A DNA stretch of 12,963 bases from Halieaceae bacterium (GTDB taxonomy: Bacteria > Pseudomonadota > Gammaproteobacteria > Pseudomonadales > Halieaceae). Location of the stretch: positions 1 through 12,963 of the forward strand of contig QXYP01000153.1 in assembly GCA_009886815.1 (NCBI GenBank), written 5' to 3'. The notes under the pieces are model-generated. The model was not told where the DNA came from. It worked only from the letters and a program-made list of their open reading frames with translations, and did not search any database. A program made the position numbers and the translations under genes. This document shows, one piece after another, positions 1 through 7,927 of this stretch. How positions within the stretch are numbered: the first letter of the stretch is position 1; the number at the start of each line of letters is the position of its first letter.

Positions 1-1770
1 TTTCATCCAAACGTAATCACGATGACCGGTGTCCCCGCCGCAGATAACGCGGTAGGCGTCCTCGGCGAGCCTGACAATGGTCAGGTCTGAACGGACTCCC
101 CCGGTATGATCCAGAAAGTGGGTATAAACCCCTTTACCGATCGGCGTATTGGTGCCCAATTTTGCGACTGACAGATATTCGAGCAACGCTTCGGCATCGG
201 CCCCAACCACGTCAAAGATCGCAAAGTGCGATAGGTTGATCATGCCAACCCCATCGCTAAGCGCGAGATGTTCGGCATTGGAAACTTCCCAAAAATGCCG
301 GTTGTCCCACTCGGCTTCCCGCGTAGGCACCTGATCTCGATATTTCGCTAACAACGTCGCCTCATTCGAAGCATAGCCGTGGGCTCGCTCCCAGCCTGCC
401 ACCTCCATGAAATAACCACCCAGCGCTACTTCACGCTCATAGAAGGGGCTGGTGCGAAGACCCCGCGACGAAAGGTAAGGTTCTCGGGGGTGCACGCCCG
501 GGGTATAAATTTTCTGGGCAATCTCGTAGCTGCGATTGCGGACGTATTCTGGCGTCAGCTGAATGGGGTAATGCCGAGCCGGATCCACATTATGCGAGTC
601 CATCTCAGTGCGGCCATGGGTCATTAAATCGGCCATCAGCTTACCTGCGCCGGGGCCATCTTTTACCCAGACAGCCTCGCACAGCCACAAGCCATCAACG
701 TCGGGAGCCTCACCAATGACAGAGGTACCGTCGGTTGTCACCGACAACAGACCATTAAATGAGCGCCGCTCTTCCCAGCCAAGTTCACCGAGCACCGGGG
801 TTAGTTCCACCGCCTGCTCGAAGGCTTCCATCACTTGGTCAAGCGTAAGGTCACGCATTGAAGGCGACAATCTAGCATCACCCGCTTCTAAAATTTCTTC
901 GGGGTCGATAAGTCGAGGATTGTGGGGTTCGTAGTATCCCCATTCGAGCAAGCCCCCTTCAGGTGTTGTCGGGTCGCCAGTATCACGCACGTAAGCCGAA
1001 TTGCCCTGATCCCGGAATAAAGGGTAAACGATGTCCTTGCCAGTGCCTTTGAGGGCATCCCAAGGTCCAAAAAATAGCAGGGGGTGTTCGAGTGGCATGA
1101 GTGGCAACTTCACGCCGGCAGTTTGAGAGACCAGAGAGCCCCAGATACCCGCACAAAGCACCACATGGTCTGCCATGATGGTCCCTTTTTCGGTCTCAAC
1201 ACCGACCGCGCGACCGTCTTTCACAATAATCTTGTTCGCTGCCGTATAGGCAAAAGTCTTTAACTTGCCGCTTTCAACGGCTTCATCCACCAGGTCACCT
1301 GCGACTTTCTGCGATCGTGGGGTCACCAAGCCGGCATCGGGATCCCACATAGCCCCTTGAATCATGTCTTCCTCAACGAGCGGAAATTTCTGTTTAGCTT
1401 CCGCCGCTGAAATCATATAAGCATTGCTGCCAAAGGCCTTACCCGAAGCAACTTTGCGTTGCAGTTCCAGCATTCGCTCGTCGTCCCCCTTGCGAGCCAC
1501 CTCCATGCCACCGATTTCAATGTAATTGCCCCTAGCGCGATAAAATTCGCGGCTGTAGGTGCTGGTAAAAACATTGAGCTTGTCGTGGGAGGTCATGTAA
1601 CAAAAATCCGACGCGTGCGAGGTTGAGCCTATGTCCGTAGGAATCGCAGATTTTTCAAGCCCAACAATATCGTCCCAGCCCGCCTCTATCAGGTGGTGAG
1701 CGACGGAGGCACCAACAATGCCTCCCTGTCCAATAATGACAACGCGTGCGTGTTCGGGTAACTGTGCCAT
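1..1770 (-). CDS. Dimethylglycine/sarcosine dehydrogenase-type flavoprotein with GcvT-like domain (C-terminus cut by window edge)
   Basis: My reading of the minus strand gives an uninterrupted frame of 590 codons from the ATG at 1770-1768 to the window edge; family members are about 810-850 residues, so roughly the last quarter is missing. The family oxidatively demethylates N-methyl amino acids (dimethylglycine, sarcosine), passing the methyl carbon to tetrahydrofolate as methylene-THF. Visible: an FAD Rossmann motif GQGGIVG at residues 14-20; GSTSHASDF at 48-56, whose His52 matches the histidine that carries covalent FAD in dimethylglycine oxidase and dehydrogenase; an FAO_M-like linker around 375-435; then a GcvT-like aminomethyltransferase fold from about 440, with NLSHFAIFDVVGADAEALL at 512-530 and GGVRSDLTIVRL at 557-568. 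The start precedes the FAD motif by a normal distance, and AGGGGG lies 4 bases upstream of the ATG. It follows the fds genes on the same strand across 238 bases. Sarcosine, dimethylglycine or a related substrate, and oxidase or dehydrogenase, cannot be decided here. Confidence 0.88.
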   Translation of the reverse strand, partial: MAQLPEHARVVIIGQGGIVGASVAHHLIEAGWDDIVGLEKSAIPTDIGSTSHASDFCYMTSHDKLNVFTSTYSREFYRARGNYIEIGGMEVARKGDDERMLELQRKVASGKAFGSNAYMISAAEAKQKFPLVEEDMIQGAMWDPDAGLVTPRSQKVAGDLVDEAVESGKLKTFAYTAANKIIVKDGRAVGVETEKGTIMADHVVLCAGIWGSLVSQTAGVKLPLMPLEHPLLFFGPWDALKGTGKDIVYPLFRDQGNSAYVRDTGDPTTPEGGLLEWGYYEPHNPRLIDPEEILEAGDARLSPSMRDLTLDQVMEAFEQAVELTPVLGELGWEERRSFNGLLSVTTDGTSVIGEAPDVDGLWLCEAVWVKDGPGAGKLMADLMTHGRTEMDSHNVDPARHYPIQLTPEYVRNRSYEIAQKIYTPGVHPREPYLSSRGLRTSPFYEREVALGGYFMEVAGWERAHGYASNEATLLAKYRDQVPTREAEWDNRHFWEVSNAEHLALSDGVGMINLSHFAIFDVVGADAEALLEYLSVAKLGTNTPIGKGVYTHFLDHTGGVRSDLTIVRLAEDAYRVICGGDTGHRDYVWMK

Positions 1771-2008
1771 GGGGCCCCCTGAAAAAACCGATGATTGATG
1801 TGAACTTGAAACGCACGAATTTGGCGCCTTTTACCCACTTCCTGCTCAATTATTTACGACATTAACCCGCCTAAAAACGCCATGCCCAGCGCAGTAACTT
1901 ATACCGCCAGCAAAACCCCTAACCTCGAAAGCCACTCCTAGTGTGACGCAAACAGAAGCCTCTGAGTCGACAGCCCCCTAAACAGGCCCCTCTTGGCAAT
2001 CACTGCCA
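1771..2008. other. Intergenic gap between fdsD and the demethylase gene
   Basis: This 238-base gap should hold the end of the fds transcript and, possibly, a separate promoter for the downstream flavoprotein. Read on the minus strand, a 5-bp hairpin (TGGCA/TGCCA, 1994-2008) starts immediately after the fdsD stop, and a 4-bp one (CAGA/TCTG) sits near 1951-1962 with a short TTT after it. Neither is strong enough to be called a terminator. A TATAAG hexamer is present near 1898-1903, but no good -35 box lies at the right distance. Whether the flavoprotein is cotranscribed with fds is therefore open. Confidence 0.4.
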
Positions 2009-2221
2009 TCAATCCTGAAGGGCTAATGCTGCCAACACCTCATCGCTCAATGACTCTGCTTTATTTTCTGCAATTTTTTTAAGATCGGCACGCATCGGTG
2101 GCGTCCAAAACTGCGCCATGTGTTGAACAATCTGAGCAGGTACATTTTCTCGGGTGGGCATATTGCCGGCGATCTGATTCGCCATTTTTATCAAGTGTTG
2201 CTGGTTGTAATCAAGGGTCAC
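2009..2221 (-). CDS. fdsD: NAD-dependent formate dehydrogenase delta subunit
   Basis: This small 70-residue protein has the FdsD signature: an N-terminal stretch HLIKMANQIAGNM (residues 9-21) followed by AQIVQHMAQFWTPPMRADL (29-47) and an Ala/Leu-rich helical tail. FdsD binds no cofactor; in soluble molybdenum formate dehydrogenases it is a small accessory subunit needed for full activity or assembly of the alpha/beta/gamma complex. The length is normal for the family. The start is GTG at 2221-2219, one base after the fdsA stop (TAA, 2225-2223), with a GGGGG tract about 6 bases upstream; the first internal ATG (residue 13) would remove the conserved N-terminus. The arrangement implies translational coupling to fdsA. 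It is the last gene of the tight fhs-fds run. Confidence 0.88.
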   Translation of the reverse strand: MTLDYNQQHLIKMANQIAGNMPTRENVPAQIVQHMAQFWTPPMRADLKKIAENKAESLSDEVLAALALQD

Positions 2222-2222
2222 G

Positions 2223-5018
2223 TTACACCCCCACGGCTATAGCACTGGATGGCCGTATTTCGACAGCCGTCACCTTGTACTCAGGGCAATTGGTCGCCCA
2301 ATCTGAGTTATCGGTCGTGATCACATTAGTACCGCTGACGGGGTGATGGAAGGTGGTGTAGACCACACCGGCAGGAATATCGTCGCTGATATGTGCTCGC
2401 ATACGTGTGCTGCCTGCTCGGCTGGCAACCTCGATCCAGTCGCCATCAGATACACCTCGCAACTCGGCGTCTGCCTCATGGATTTCCAGAATATCTTCCG
2501 CATGCCACACCGTATTGTTGGTGCGACGGGTTTGAGCCCCAACGTTGTATTGACTCAAAATTCTGCCTGTTGTCAGCAACAGAGGGAATTTTCGGGTTGA
2601 GCGCTCATCTGTAGGCACGTAAGGCGTGGTAATAAATTGCCCCTCACCCCGCACAAAGCGCTGCGCATGCATAATCGGTGTGCCCTCTGGCGCTTGCTCA
2701 TTACACGGCCACTGGATGCTACCAAGCTCATCTAGAAGGTCGAAGGAGACCCCCGCAAAGGTCGGGGTCAACGCCGCAATTTCGTCCATAATTTCAGAGG
2801 CGTTGGCATAATCCATGGAATAGCCCATAGCCTTACTCAGCGCACAGGTTACCTCCCACTCTGCCAACCCTGAAGCGGGTGGCACCACAGGACGTACACG
2901 ATTGATCCGACGTTCGGCATTGGTAAAGGTGCCGTCTTTTTCCAAAAAGGAGGTGCCGGGTAAGAATACGTGGGCAAACTTCGAGGTTTCGTTGAGGAAT
3001 AAATCCTGAACCACCACACAATCCATAGCACTTAGCGCATCTGCAACGTGCTGCGAGTTGGGATCAGACTGCGCAATGTCTTCCCCTTGAATGTACATGC
3101 CACGAAACTGTCCAGAAACGGCTGCATCTAACATATTAGGAATACGCATACCCGGCTCTTCACGGAGATCTACCCCCCAAAGCGCAGTAAATTGCTCTCG
3201 TACGGTTTCATCAGAGACATGTCGGTAACCACTAAATTCGTGAGGAAAGGAGCCCATATCGCAGGCACCTTGCACATTGTTTTGACCTCGCAGCGGGTTT
3301 ACGCCGACACCATTGCGACCAATATTGCCTGTCGCCATCGCCAAATTCGCCATGGCCATAACCATGGTTGACCCCTGGGAATGCTCGGTCACACCGAGTC
3401 CGTAATAAATCGCACCGTTGCCAGCTTTAGCATAGGTGGCCGCAGCCGGCCGGATCATTTCTGCGGGTACACCGCTGATCTCGGCCAAATTCTCCGGGCT
3501 GTTTTCGGCGAGAGTAATAAACCGGCGCCAGGCGTTGAACGATGCCACATCGCAGCGCTCCTGAACAAAAGCCTCGTCAATCCAGCCCTCCGTAGCGATA
3601 ACATGCGCCAGTGCATTAACCACAGCCACGTTGGTCCCTGGCTGAAGCTGCAGATGCTCCGTGGCCTTAATATGCGGCGATTGCACCAGATCAATAGAAC
3701 GAGGATCAATAACAATCAGCTTGGCACCTTCACGCAGCCGTCGCTTCATGCGCGAACCAAACACGGGGTGGGCATCGGTGGGGTTTGCACCAATGACCAT
3801 AATTACGTCGGCCTGCTGGACCGAAGCAAAATCTTGCGTGCCCGCACTGGTGCCAAAGGTCTGTTTCAAGCCATAACCGGTAGGCGAATGGCAGACCCTA
3901 GCGCAGGTATCGACGTTGTTGGTACGCAGCGCTGCCCGAACCATTTTCTGAACCACATAAACTTCTTCGTTGGTACAACGTGAAGACGTAATACCACCGA
4001 GGGCATCAACACCGTGCTGTTGTTGAATCGCCTTAAAACGATCGGCGGCAAAGGCAATCGCCTCAGGCCAGTCAACTTCACGCCATTCACTGTCGGTGGT
4101 TTCTCGGACCAGGGGACGAGTAATGCGATCCGAGTGCGTCGCGTAACCCCAGGCAAAACGACCCTTCACACAGGAATGGCCGGCGTTAGCGCCACCCTGC
4201 TTATCGGGAACCATCCGCACTAATTCATCGCCCCGCAACTCAGCGACGAAGGAGCAACCCACCCCGCAGTAAGCACAGGTTGTTTTCACTTTGCGGGTAG
4301 GAACACCCAAATCTATCACCTGCTTTTCCTGCAGCGTTGCCGTGGGACAAGCTTGGACACAGGCGCCACAAGAGACACATTCGCTGTCAAGAAACGCATT
4401 TTCCTCGCTGGGAGAAACCTTCGATTCAAAGCCCCGTGCAGCAATCGTCAAAGCAAACGTACCCTGCACCTCAGAGCAGGCTCGCACACAGCGGCTGCAC
4501 ACGATGCACTTACTGGCATCAAAACTAAAATACGGATTGGAATTATCCTTGCCCGCCTCCAAATGATTCGAGCCTTCTTCGTAGCGCACCGAGCGCAAAC
4601 CAACCACGCCCGCCATATCTTGGAGTTCACAGTCACCATTGGCTGAGCAGGTTAAACAGTCGAGGGGGTGATCTGAAATATAGAGCTCCATCACGCCCTT
4701 TCGAAGCTTGTCCAACCGGGGCGTTTGAGTTTTTACCGACATGCCCTCTTGGCAGGGAGTGGTGCACGAGGCCGGCGTTCCTTTTCGCCCCTCGATTTCC
4801 ACCAGACAAAGGCGACAAGATCCAAAGGCATCGAGACTGTCGGTTGCGCACAGTTTGGGGATTTGCGTTCCGGCAAGACTCGCGGCACGCATGACGGAGG
4901 TCCCCGCAGGCACTTCGACCGCCTGGCCATCGATATGAACCGTAACGGTGCTGTCAGAGAGTGCTGCAGGCGTACCCAAGTCTATATCTTCAATGGCGAT
5001 CTCTATGGGTTTATTCAT
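2223..5018 (-). CDS. fdsA: NAD-dependent formate dehydrogenase alpha (catalytic, Mo-bis-MGD) subunit
   Basis: The 931-residue catalytic subunit oxidises formate to CO2 at a molybdenum bis-MGD centre in the cytoplasm and passes electrons to FdsB for NAD+ reduction. Visible in order: a [2Fe-2S] ferredoxin domain (Cys57, 68, 71, 85); a NuoG-type HxxxCxxCx5C cluster (His117, Cys121, 124, 130); two ferredoxin 4Fe-4S motifs (Cys171/174/177/181 and 214/217/220/224); the molybdoenzyme 4Fe-4S motif (Cys248, 251, 255, 283); and the RVCHSPTGYG motif, where Cys376 is the predicted Mo ligand and His377 the neighbouring active-site residue. Arg578 in PLRGQNNVQG fits the conserved active-site arginine. It is thus a Cys enzyme, not a selenocysteine one. 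A molydopterin-dinucleotide-binding C-terminal domain (about 810-925) completes it. I chose ATG 5018-5016 because AAGGAG lies 6 bases upstream; the frame stays open to an ATG at 5060, but that adds an unconserved 14-residue extension inside fdsB. The start overlaps the fdsB end by 8 bases. Confidence 0.96.
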   Translation of the reverse strand: MNKPIEIAIEDIDLGTPAALSDSTVTVHIDGQAVEVPAGTSVMRAASLAGTQIPKLCATDSLDAFGSCRLCLVEIEGRKGTPASCTTPCQEGMSVKTQTPRLDKLRKGVMELYISDHPLDCLTCSANGDCELQDMAGVVGLRSVRYEEGSNHLEAGKDNSNPYFSFDASKCIVCSRCVRACSEVQGTFALTIAARGFESKVSPSEENAFLDSECVSCGACVQACPTATLQEKQVIDLGVPTRKVKTTCAYCGVGCSFVAELRGDELVRMVPDKQGGANAGHSCVKGRFAWGYATHSDRITRPLVRETTDSEWREVDWPEAIAFAADRFKAIQQQHGVDALGGITSSRCTNEEVYVVQKMVRAALRTNNVDTCARVCHSPTGYGLKQTFGTSAGTQDFASVQQADVIMVIGANPTDAHPVFGSRMKRRLREGAKLIVIDPRSIDLVQSPHIKATEHLQLQPGTNVAVVNALAHVIATEGWIDEAFVQERCDVASFNAWRRFITLAENSPENLAEISGVPAEMIRPAAATYAKAGNGAIYYGLGVTEHSQGSTMVMAMANLAMATGNIGRNGVGVNPLRGQNNVQGACDMGSFPHEFSGYRHVSDETVREQFTALWGVDLREEPGMRIPNMLDAAVSGQFRGMYIQGEDIAQSDPNSQHVADALSAMDCVVVQDLFLNETSKFAHVFLPGTSFLEKDGTFTNAERRINRVRPVVPPASGLAEWEVTCALSKAMGYSMDYANASEIMDEIAALTPTFAGVSFDLLDELGSIQWPCNEQAPEGTPIMHAQRFVRGEGQFITTPYVPTDERSTRKFPLLLTTGRILSQYNVGAQTRRTNNTVWHAEDILEIHEADAELRGVSDGDWIEVASRAGSTRMRAHISDDIPAGVVYTTFHHPVSGTNVITTDNSDWATNCPEYKVTAVEIRPSSAIAVGV

Positions 5019-6591
5019 GAACGACTCCTTGAACAGCGTCAGCGTTTCGATGGGCTGCACGTTTAAAATCTTCGGGAAATTGGTCTAGGGCACTTAACAC
5101 GGGTTGCGGCGTCAGACCGCCCATAGCACACAGAGAACCCTGGGTCATAACATCGCAAAGATCGCGCAGCAATTGTTCCGCAGTCTCGGGTGCATCAGAC
5201 GCCAAAAGCTCGTCTATCACCTCAACACCGCGCACCGCGCCTATGCGACATGGCGTGCATTTACCACAAGACTCTTCGACACAGAACTCCATAGCAAAAC
5301 GCGCTTGCTCACTCATATCGACCGCGTCATCAAAGACCACTAGCCCGCCGTGGCCAAGCATCGCGCCCTGGGCAGCAAGAGCCTCATAAGCCATAGGTAC
5401 CTGCAGTCCGTCTGCCGGCAAGTACGCCCCTAAAGGTCCGCCTACCTGCACAGCTTTTAACGGCCTTCCCGACTTTGTGCCTTGACCCAGACCAAAGATA
5501 AGCTCATGGGCTGAGATGCCAAAAGCCACTTCAACAATGCCGCCCCTGGCGATGTTGCCAGCCAGTTGAAAGACCTGTGTACCGCGAGAGCGCTCTTGTC
5601 CCAACGCCGCATAGGCCTCTGCACCACGCGCGAGAATTGAAGGGACGCTCGCTATGGTCAGCACGTTATTAATGACCGTTGGCGTGCCAAAAAGACCTTC
5701 AATAGCGGGCAAAGGCGGTTTGGCACGGACAGTGCCCCGGCGCCCTTCTAAACTTTCGAGCATGGCGGTTTCTTCGCCACAGACATAAGAACCCGCACCC
5801 ACCCGAATGGTGACATCGAAATTACAGGAAGAACCCAAAATGCCCTGCCCCAGCCAACCGCGATCTCTCGCCTTTTCAATTGCTTCGCTCATTACGGCAA
5901 TGGCCGCAGGGTATTCGGATCGTAAATAAATCATGCCGCGATCAGCGCCTACGGCATGCGCCGCAATCGCCATGCCTTCCAAAAGGCAAAAAGGATCGCC
6001 CTCCATCAACATTCGGTCTGCAAAGGTGCCACTGTCACCCTCATCGGCATTGACACAAATGTACTTGTGGCGCGCTGCATCGACAGGATCACCTTTATGA
6101 GGCACCGGGGCTTGCTCAGCTACGGTCTGCCACTTGATGCCCGTTGGAAAGCCCGCACCACCGCGGCCGCGAAGACCCGACTCGGTCACCTGTTCAATCA
6201 CCGAGGCGGGGCTCAATTCCAGGGCGCGCTGTAAACCGGCCATACCCCCGTGAGATAAATAATCGTCGGGATCCACGGGATCAATGATACCGACACGCTC
6301 ATAAATCCAGCGGTTCTGACAGGCCAGATAGTCCAATTCCTCGACAACGCCGAGAAAATTGTTGGCCGTATCAGCAGGCGCACTTTCACTCAGATCAGAC
6401 GCACGAACATTCCCCCAACCGACCCGCGTGCCATTGCGTGAATCGGCACGCTCTACCAAAGGTTCCAACCACAGCAAACCTCGACTTCCGGTACGCACTA
6501 CCTGCTCGCCCAGCGTCTCAAGGGCCGCCGCTACGTCATCGGCACCCACAGAAAGGGCTGCCGCGTCTCGGGGAACAAACCAAACTGTCAT
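5011..6591 (-). CDS. fdsB: NAD-dependent formate dehydrogenase beta (FMN, NADH-binding) subunit
   Basis: This 526-residue NuoF-like subunit accepts electrons from the FdsA iron-sulfur chain and reduces NAD+ at FMN. The N-terminal 100 or so residues resemble the thioredoxin-like domain that FdsB carries in front of the NuoF core. The core shows GRGGAGFPTG (142-151) and NADEGDSGTFADR (181-193) for FMN/NADH binding, GAGSYVCGEETAM (265-277), and the 4Fe-4S ligands Cys442, 445, 448 and 488 (SCGKCTPCR). Length and domain order are normal for FdsB and longer than plain NuoF. The ATG at 6591-6589 overlaps the fdsG stop as ATGA, and GGAGG lies 7 bases upstream inside fdsG. Its 3' end overlaps fdsA by 8 bases. 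No key residue is missing. Confidence 0.96.
   Translation of the reverse strand: MTVWFVPRDAAALSVGADDVAAALETLGEQVVRTGSRGLLWLEPLVERADSRNGTRVGWGNVRASDLSESAPADTANNFLGVVEELDYLACQNRWIYERVGIIDPVDPDDYLSHGGMAGLQRALELSPASVIEQVTESGLRGRGGAGFPTGIKWQTVAEQAPVPHKGDPVDAARHKYICVNADEGDSGTFADRMLMEGDPFCLLEGMAIAAHAVGADRGMIYLRSEYPAAIAVMSEAIEKARDRGWLGQGILGSSCNFDVTIRVGAGSYVCGEETAMLESLEGRRGTVRAKPPLPAIEGLFGTPTVINNVLTIASVPSILARGAEAYAALGQERSRGTQVFQLAGNIARGGIVEVAFGISAHELIFGLGQGTKSGRPLKAVQVGGPLGAYLPADGLQVPMAYEALAAQGAMLGHGGLVVFDDAVDMSEQARFAMEFCVEESCGKCTPCRIGAVRGVEVIDELLASDAPETAEQLLRDLCDVMTQGSLCAMGGLTPQPVLSALDQFPEDFKRAAHRNADAVQGVVHE
5025..5030 (-). promoter_or_regulatory. Ribosome binding site that fixes the fdsA start
   Basis: On the minus strand AAGGAG lies 6 bases before the ATG at 5018-5016. 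It sits within the last codons of fdsB and selects the shorter fdsA start over the in-frame ATG at 5060-5058. Confidence 0.75.
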
Positions 6592-7082
6592 AGCGATGCC
6601 TCCGCTGCATTTTGAGCAGCCTCAACCGCAGATTTTAATGTGTCTACGCTCGCGTTCCCAATCAGCTGATTGTTCACCAGCGCGGCAGGCCCCAAGGCAC
6701 AATTGCCTAAGCAGAAAACCGGTTCATCCGTGCCGGTCGCAGTCGCTAAGTTGGCATCAGCGGCACAGGCCTCACCCCAAGCCGCGGCCAAAGCTCGGCC
6801 ACCCACCGCCTGACAGGCCTCGGCAGCGCACAAGCGCACCGAAATCGCCGGCGGGGGCGTCTTTTTCAAATCGCTGTAATACGAAAAGACACCATGAACA
6901 TCGGCCCTGGTCACATTACAGACCTCTGCAATAACAGCCACGGCACCCTCAGGCACGTAACCATAGTGGGCTTGCGCTGCCTGCAGGCACAGCAAGACCG
7001 GCCCGGGCTCTCGATCGGCAATGGGTGCTATCAAGCCCTTTAACGTCGCCATCTGCTCGGTGGTTTTAATTGGGGATTCCAT
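6588..7082 (-). CDS. fdsG: NAD-dependent formate dehydrogenase gamma (NuoE-like [2Fe-2S]) subunit
   Basis: This 164-residue protein is a NuoE-like thioredoxin-fold subunit that carries one [2Fe-2S] cluster and, with FdsB, forms the diaphorase part of the soluble formate dehydrogenase. The family signature is visible: a helical N-terminus, then HYGYVPEGAV (39-48), VTRADVHGVFSYY (57-69), and the four cluster ligands Cys85 and Cys90 (C-x4-C) plus Cys124 and Cys128 (C-x3-C). The length is typical. Its ATG (7082-7080) shares one base with the fdhD stop (TGATG), and its stop overlaps the fdsB start by four bases (ATGA). No strong Shine-Dalgarno is seen, so translation probably depends on coupling to fdhD. 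NuoE or HoxE/HoxF relatives are excluded by the neighbours fdsB and fdsA. Confidence 0.94.
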   Translation of the reverse strand: MESPIKTTEQMATLKGLIAPIADREPGPVLLCLQAAQAHYGYVPEGAVAVIAEVCNVTRADVHGVFSYYSDLKKTPPPAISVRLCAAEACQAVGGRALAAAWGEACAADANLATATGTDEPVFCLGNCALGPAALVNNQLIGNASVDTLKSAVEAAQNAAEASL

Positions 7083-7927
7083 CAGAGTTTTACCCGTCCC
7101 TTGCCTGAGTAAACATTGAGTCGGTCGTCGCGTGTGAAGCCTATCAAGACCAAACCGTGCGCACGAGCGAGATCTACTGCCAAAGTGGTGGGACCAGAGA
7201 CAGCAACAATTGCCGCCACGCTAGCGCTCAAGGCCTTCGTGACAATTTCGTACGAGACTCGGCCACTCACCACCAGTATGTGGTCGGTGAGCGGGAAGTT
7301 ACCTTCTAGAAACGCATGACCCAGTACTTTATCGACAGCGTTATGTCGCCCTACATCTTCCCGCACGACCAGCAGTTGGCTATCGGGGCCGGCAAGGCCT
7401 GCAGCATGAAGCGACCCCGTTAGGTCAAACATCTTTTGTTCGACACGCATGCTGCCAATCAGTGCGTGGGCGACTTGCGGCGTAATCAACCAATCAGTGC
7501 TGTGCAGTGGTGCTCGCGGTTTTGGCGTGGTTGCCAGCACATCACTGCTACAGACCCCACAGGAACTTGATGTGAGATAGGCTCTAGGCTTAGGAGGAAC
7601 CACCCCAACGCCCAGTTCAGCCAGCACCGTATCCACTGCCGATTCACCGTCTACGCCCCAGTGCAGCAGCTCAGAAGCCCCTACCCGCTCGACACTAATA
7701 ATGTCAGTAGGTGCCGATATTTCAGCTTCACTCAAGAGCCATCCAACGGCCAGCTCTTCATCGTGTCCTGGTGTTCGCATGGTTGTCAGCAACGTCTTTT
7801 GGTCTACCGAAATAGCCAGAGGCGCCTCCACGACAACGCGATCAAATTGATCAATAGAACGCGTACTGGTTGCCGTCACGTCATTAACGCGAAGCATCGG
7901 TCGTGGATCTGTTGCGTGTACTGGCAT
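7082..7927 (-). CDS. fdhD: Formate dehydrogenase accessory sulfurtransferase FdhD
   Basis: FdhD transfers sulfur from a cysteine desulfurase to the molybdenum cofactor and delivers sulfurated cofactor to formate dehydrogenase, which is inactive without it. The 281-residue protein shows the family landmarks: EAPLAISVD (34-42), the catalytic CGVC motif (Cys123 and Cys126) after LTSSS, TGSLHAAGL (170-178), REDVGRHNAVDKVLG (189-203) and SGRVSYEIVTKAL, all in the expected order. Its ATG directly abuts the fhs stop (TAG then ATG, no gap), and its stop shares a base with the fdsG start. In the well-known fdsGBACD operons the homologous maturation gene (fdsC) lies between fdsA and fdsD; here it comes first. 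No strong ribosome binding site is seen, which fits coupling to fhs. An alternative ATG at residue 11 is no better supported. Confidence 0.94.
   Translation of the reverse strand: MPVHATDPRPMLRVNDVTATSTRSIDQFDRVVVEAPLAISVDQKTLLTTMRTPGHDEELAVGWLLSEAEISAPTDIISVERVGASELLHWGVDGESAVDTVLAELGVGVVPPKPRAYLTSSSCGVCSSDVLATTPKPRAPLHSTDWLITPQVAHALIGSMRVEQKMFDLTGSLHAAGLAGPDSQLLVVREDVGRHNAVDKVLGHAFLEGNFPLTDHILVVSGRVSYEIVTKALSASVAAIVAVSGPTTLAVDLARAHGLVLIGFTRDDRLNVYSGKGRVKL

Noticed and set aside
1655..1849. Minus-strand 64-codon frame upstream of the demethylase
   Set aside because: It overlaps the demethylase N-terminus in another frame, and its sequence is Arg/Trp/Cys rich as in out-of-frame reading.
3381..3983. 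200-codon open frame on the plus strand
   Set aside because: It lies fully opposite fdsA, whose family motifs run through the region; it has no recognisable domain and is a shadow frame.
5019..5060. Upstream ATG that would extend FdsA by 14 residues
   Set aside because: The extension is unconserved in character and lies inside fdsB, while AAGGAG stands 6 bases before the internal ATG at 5018.
6359..6934. 191-codon open frame on the plus strand over the fdsB/fdsG junction
   Set aside because: It is low-complexity (Ser, Pro, Arg, Gln rich) and opposite two well-supported genes.
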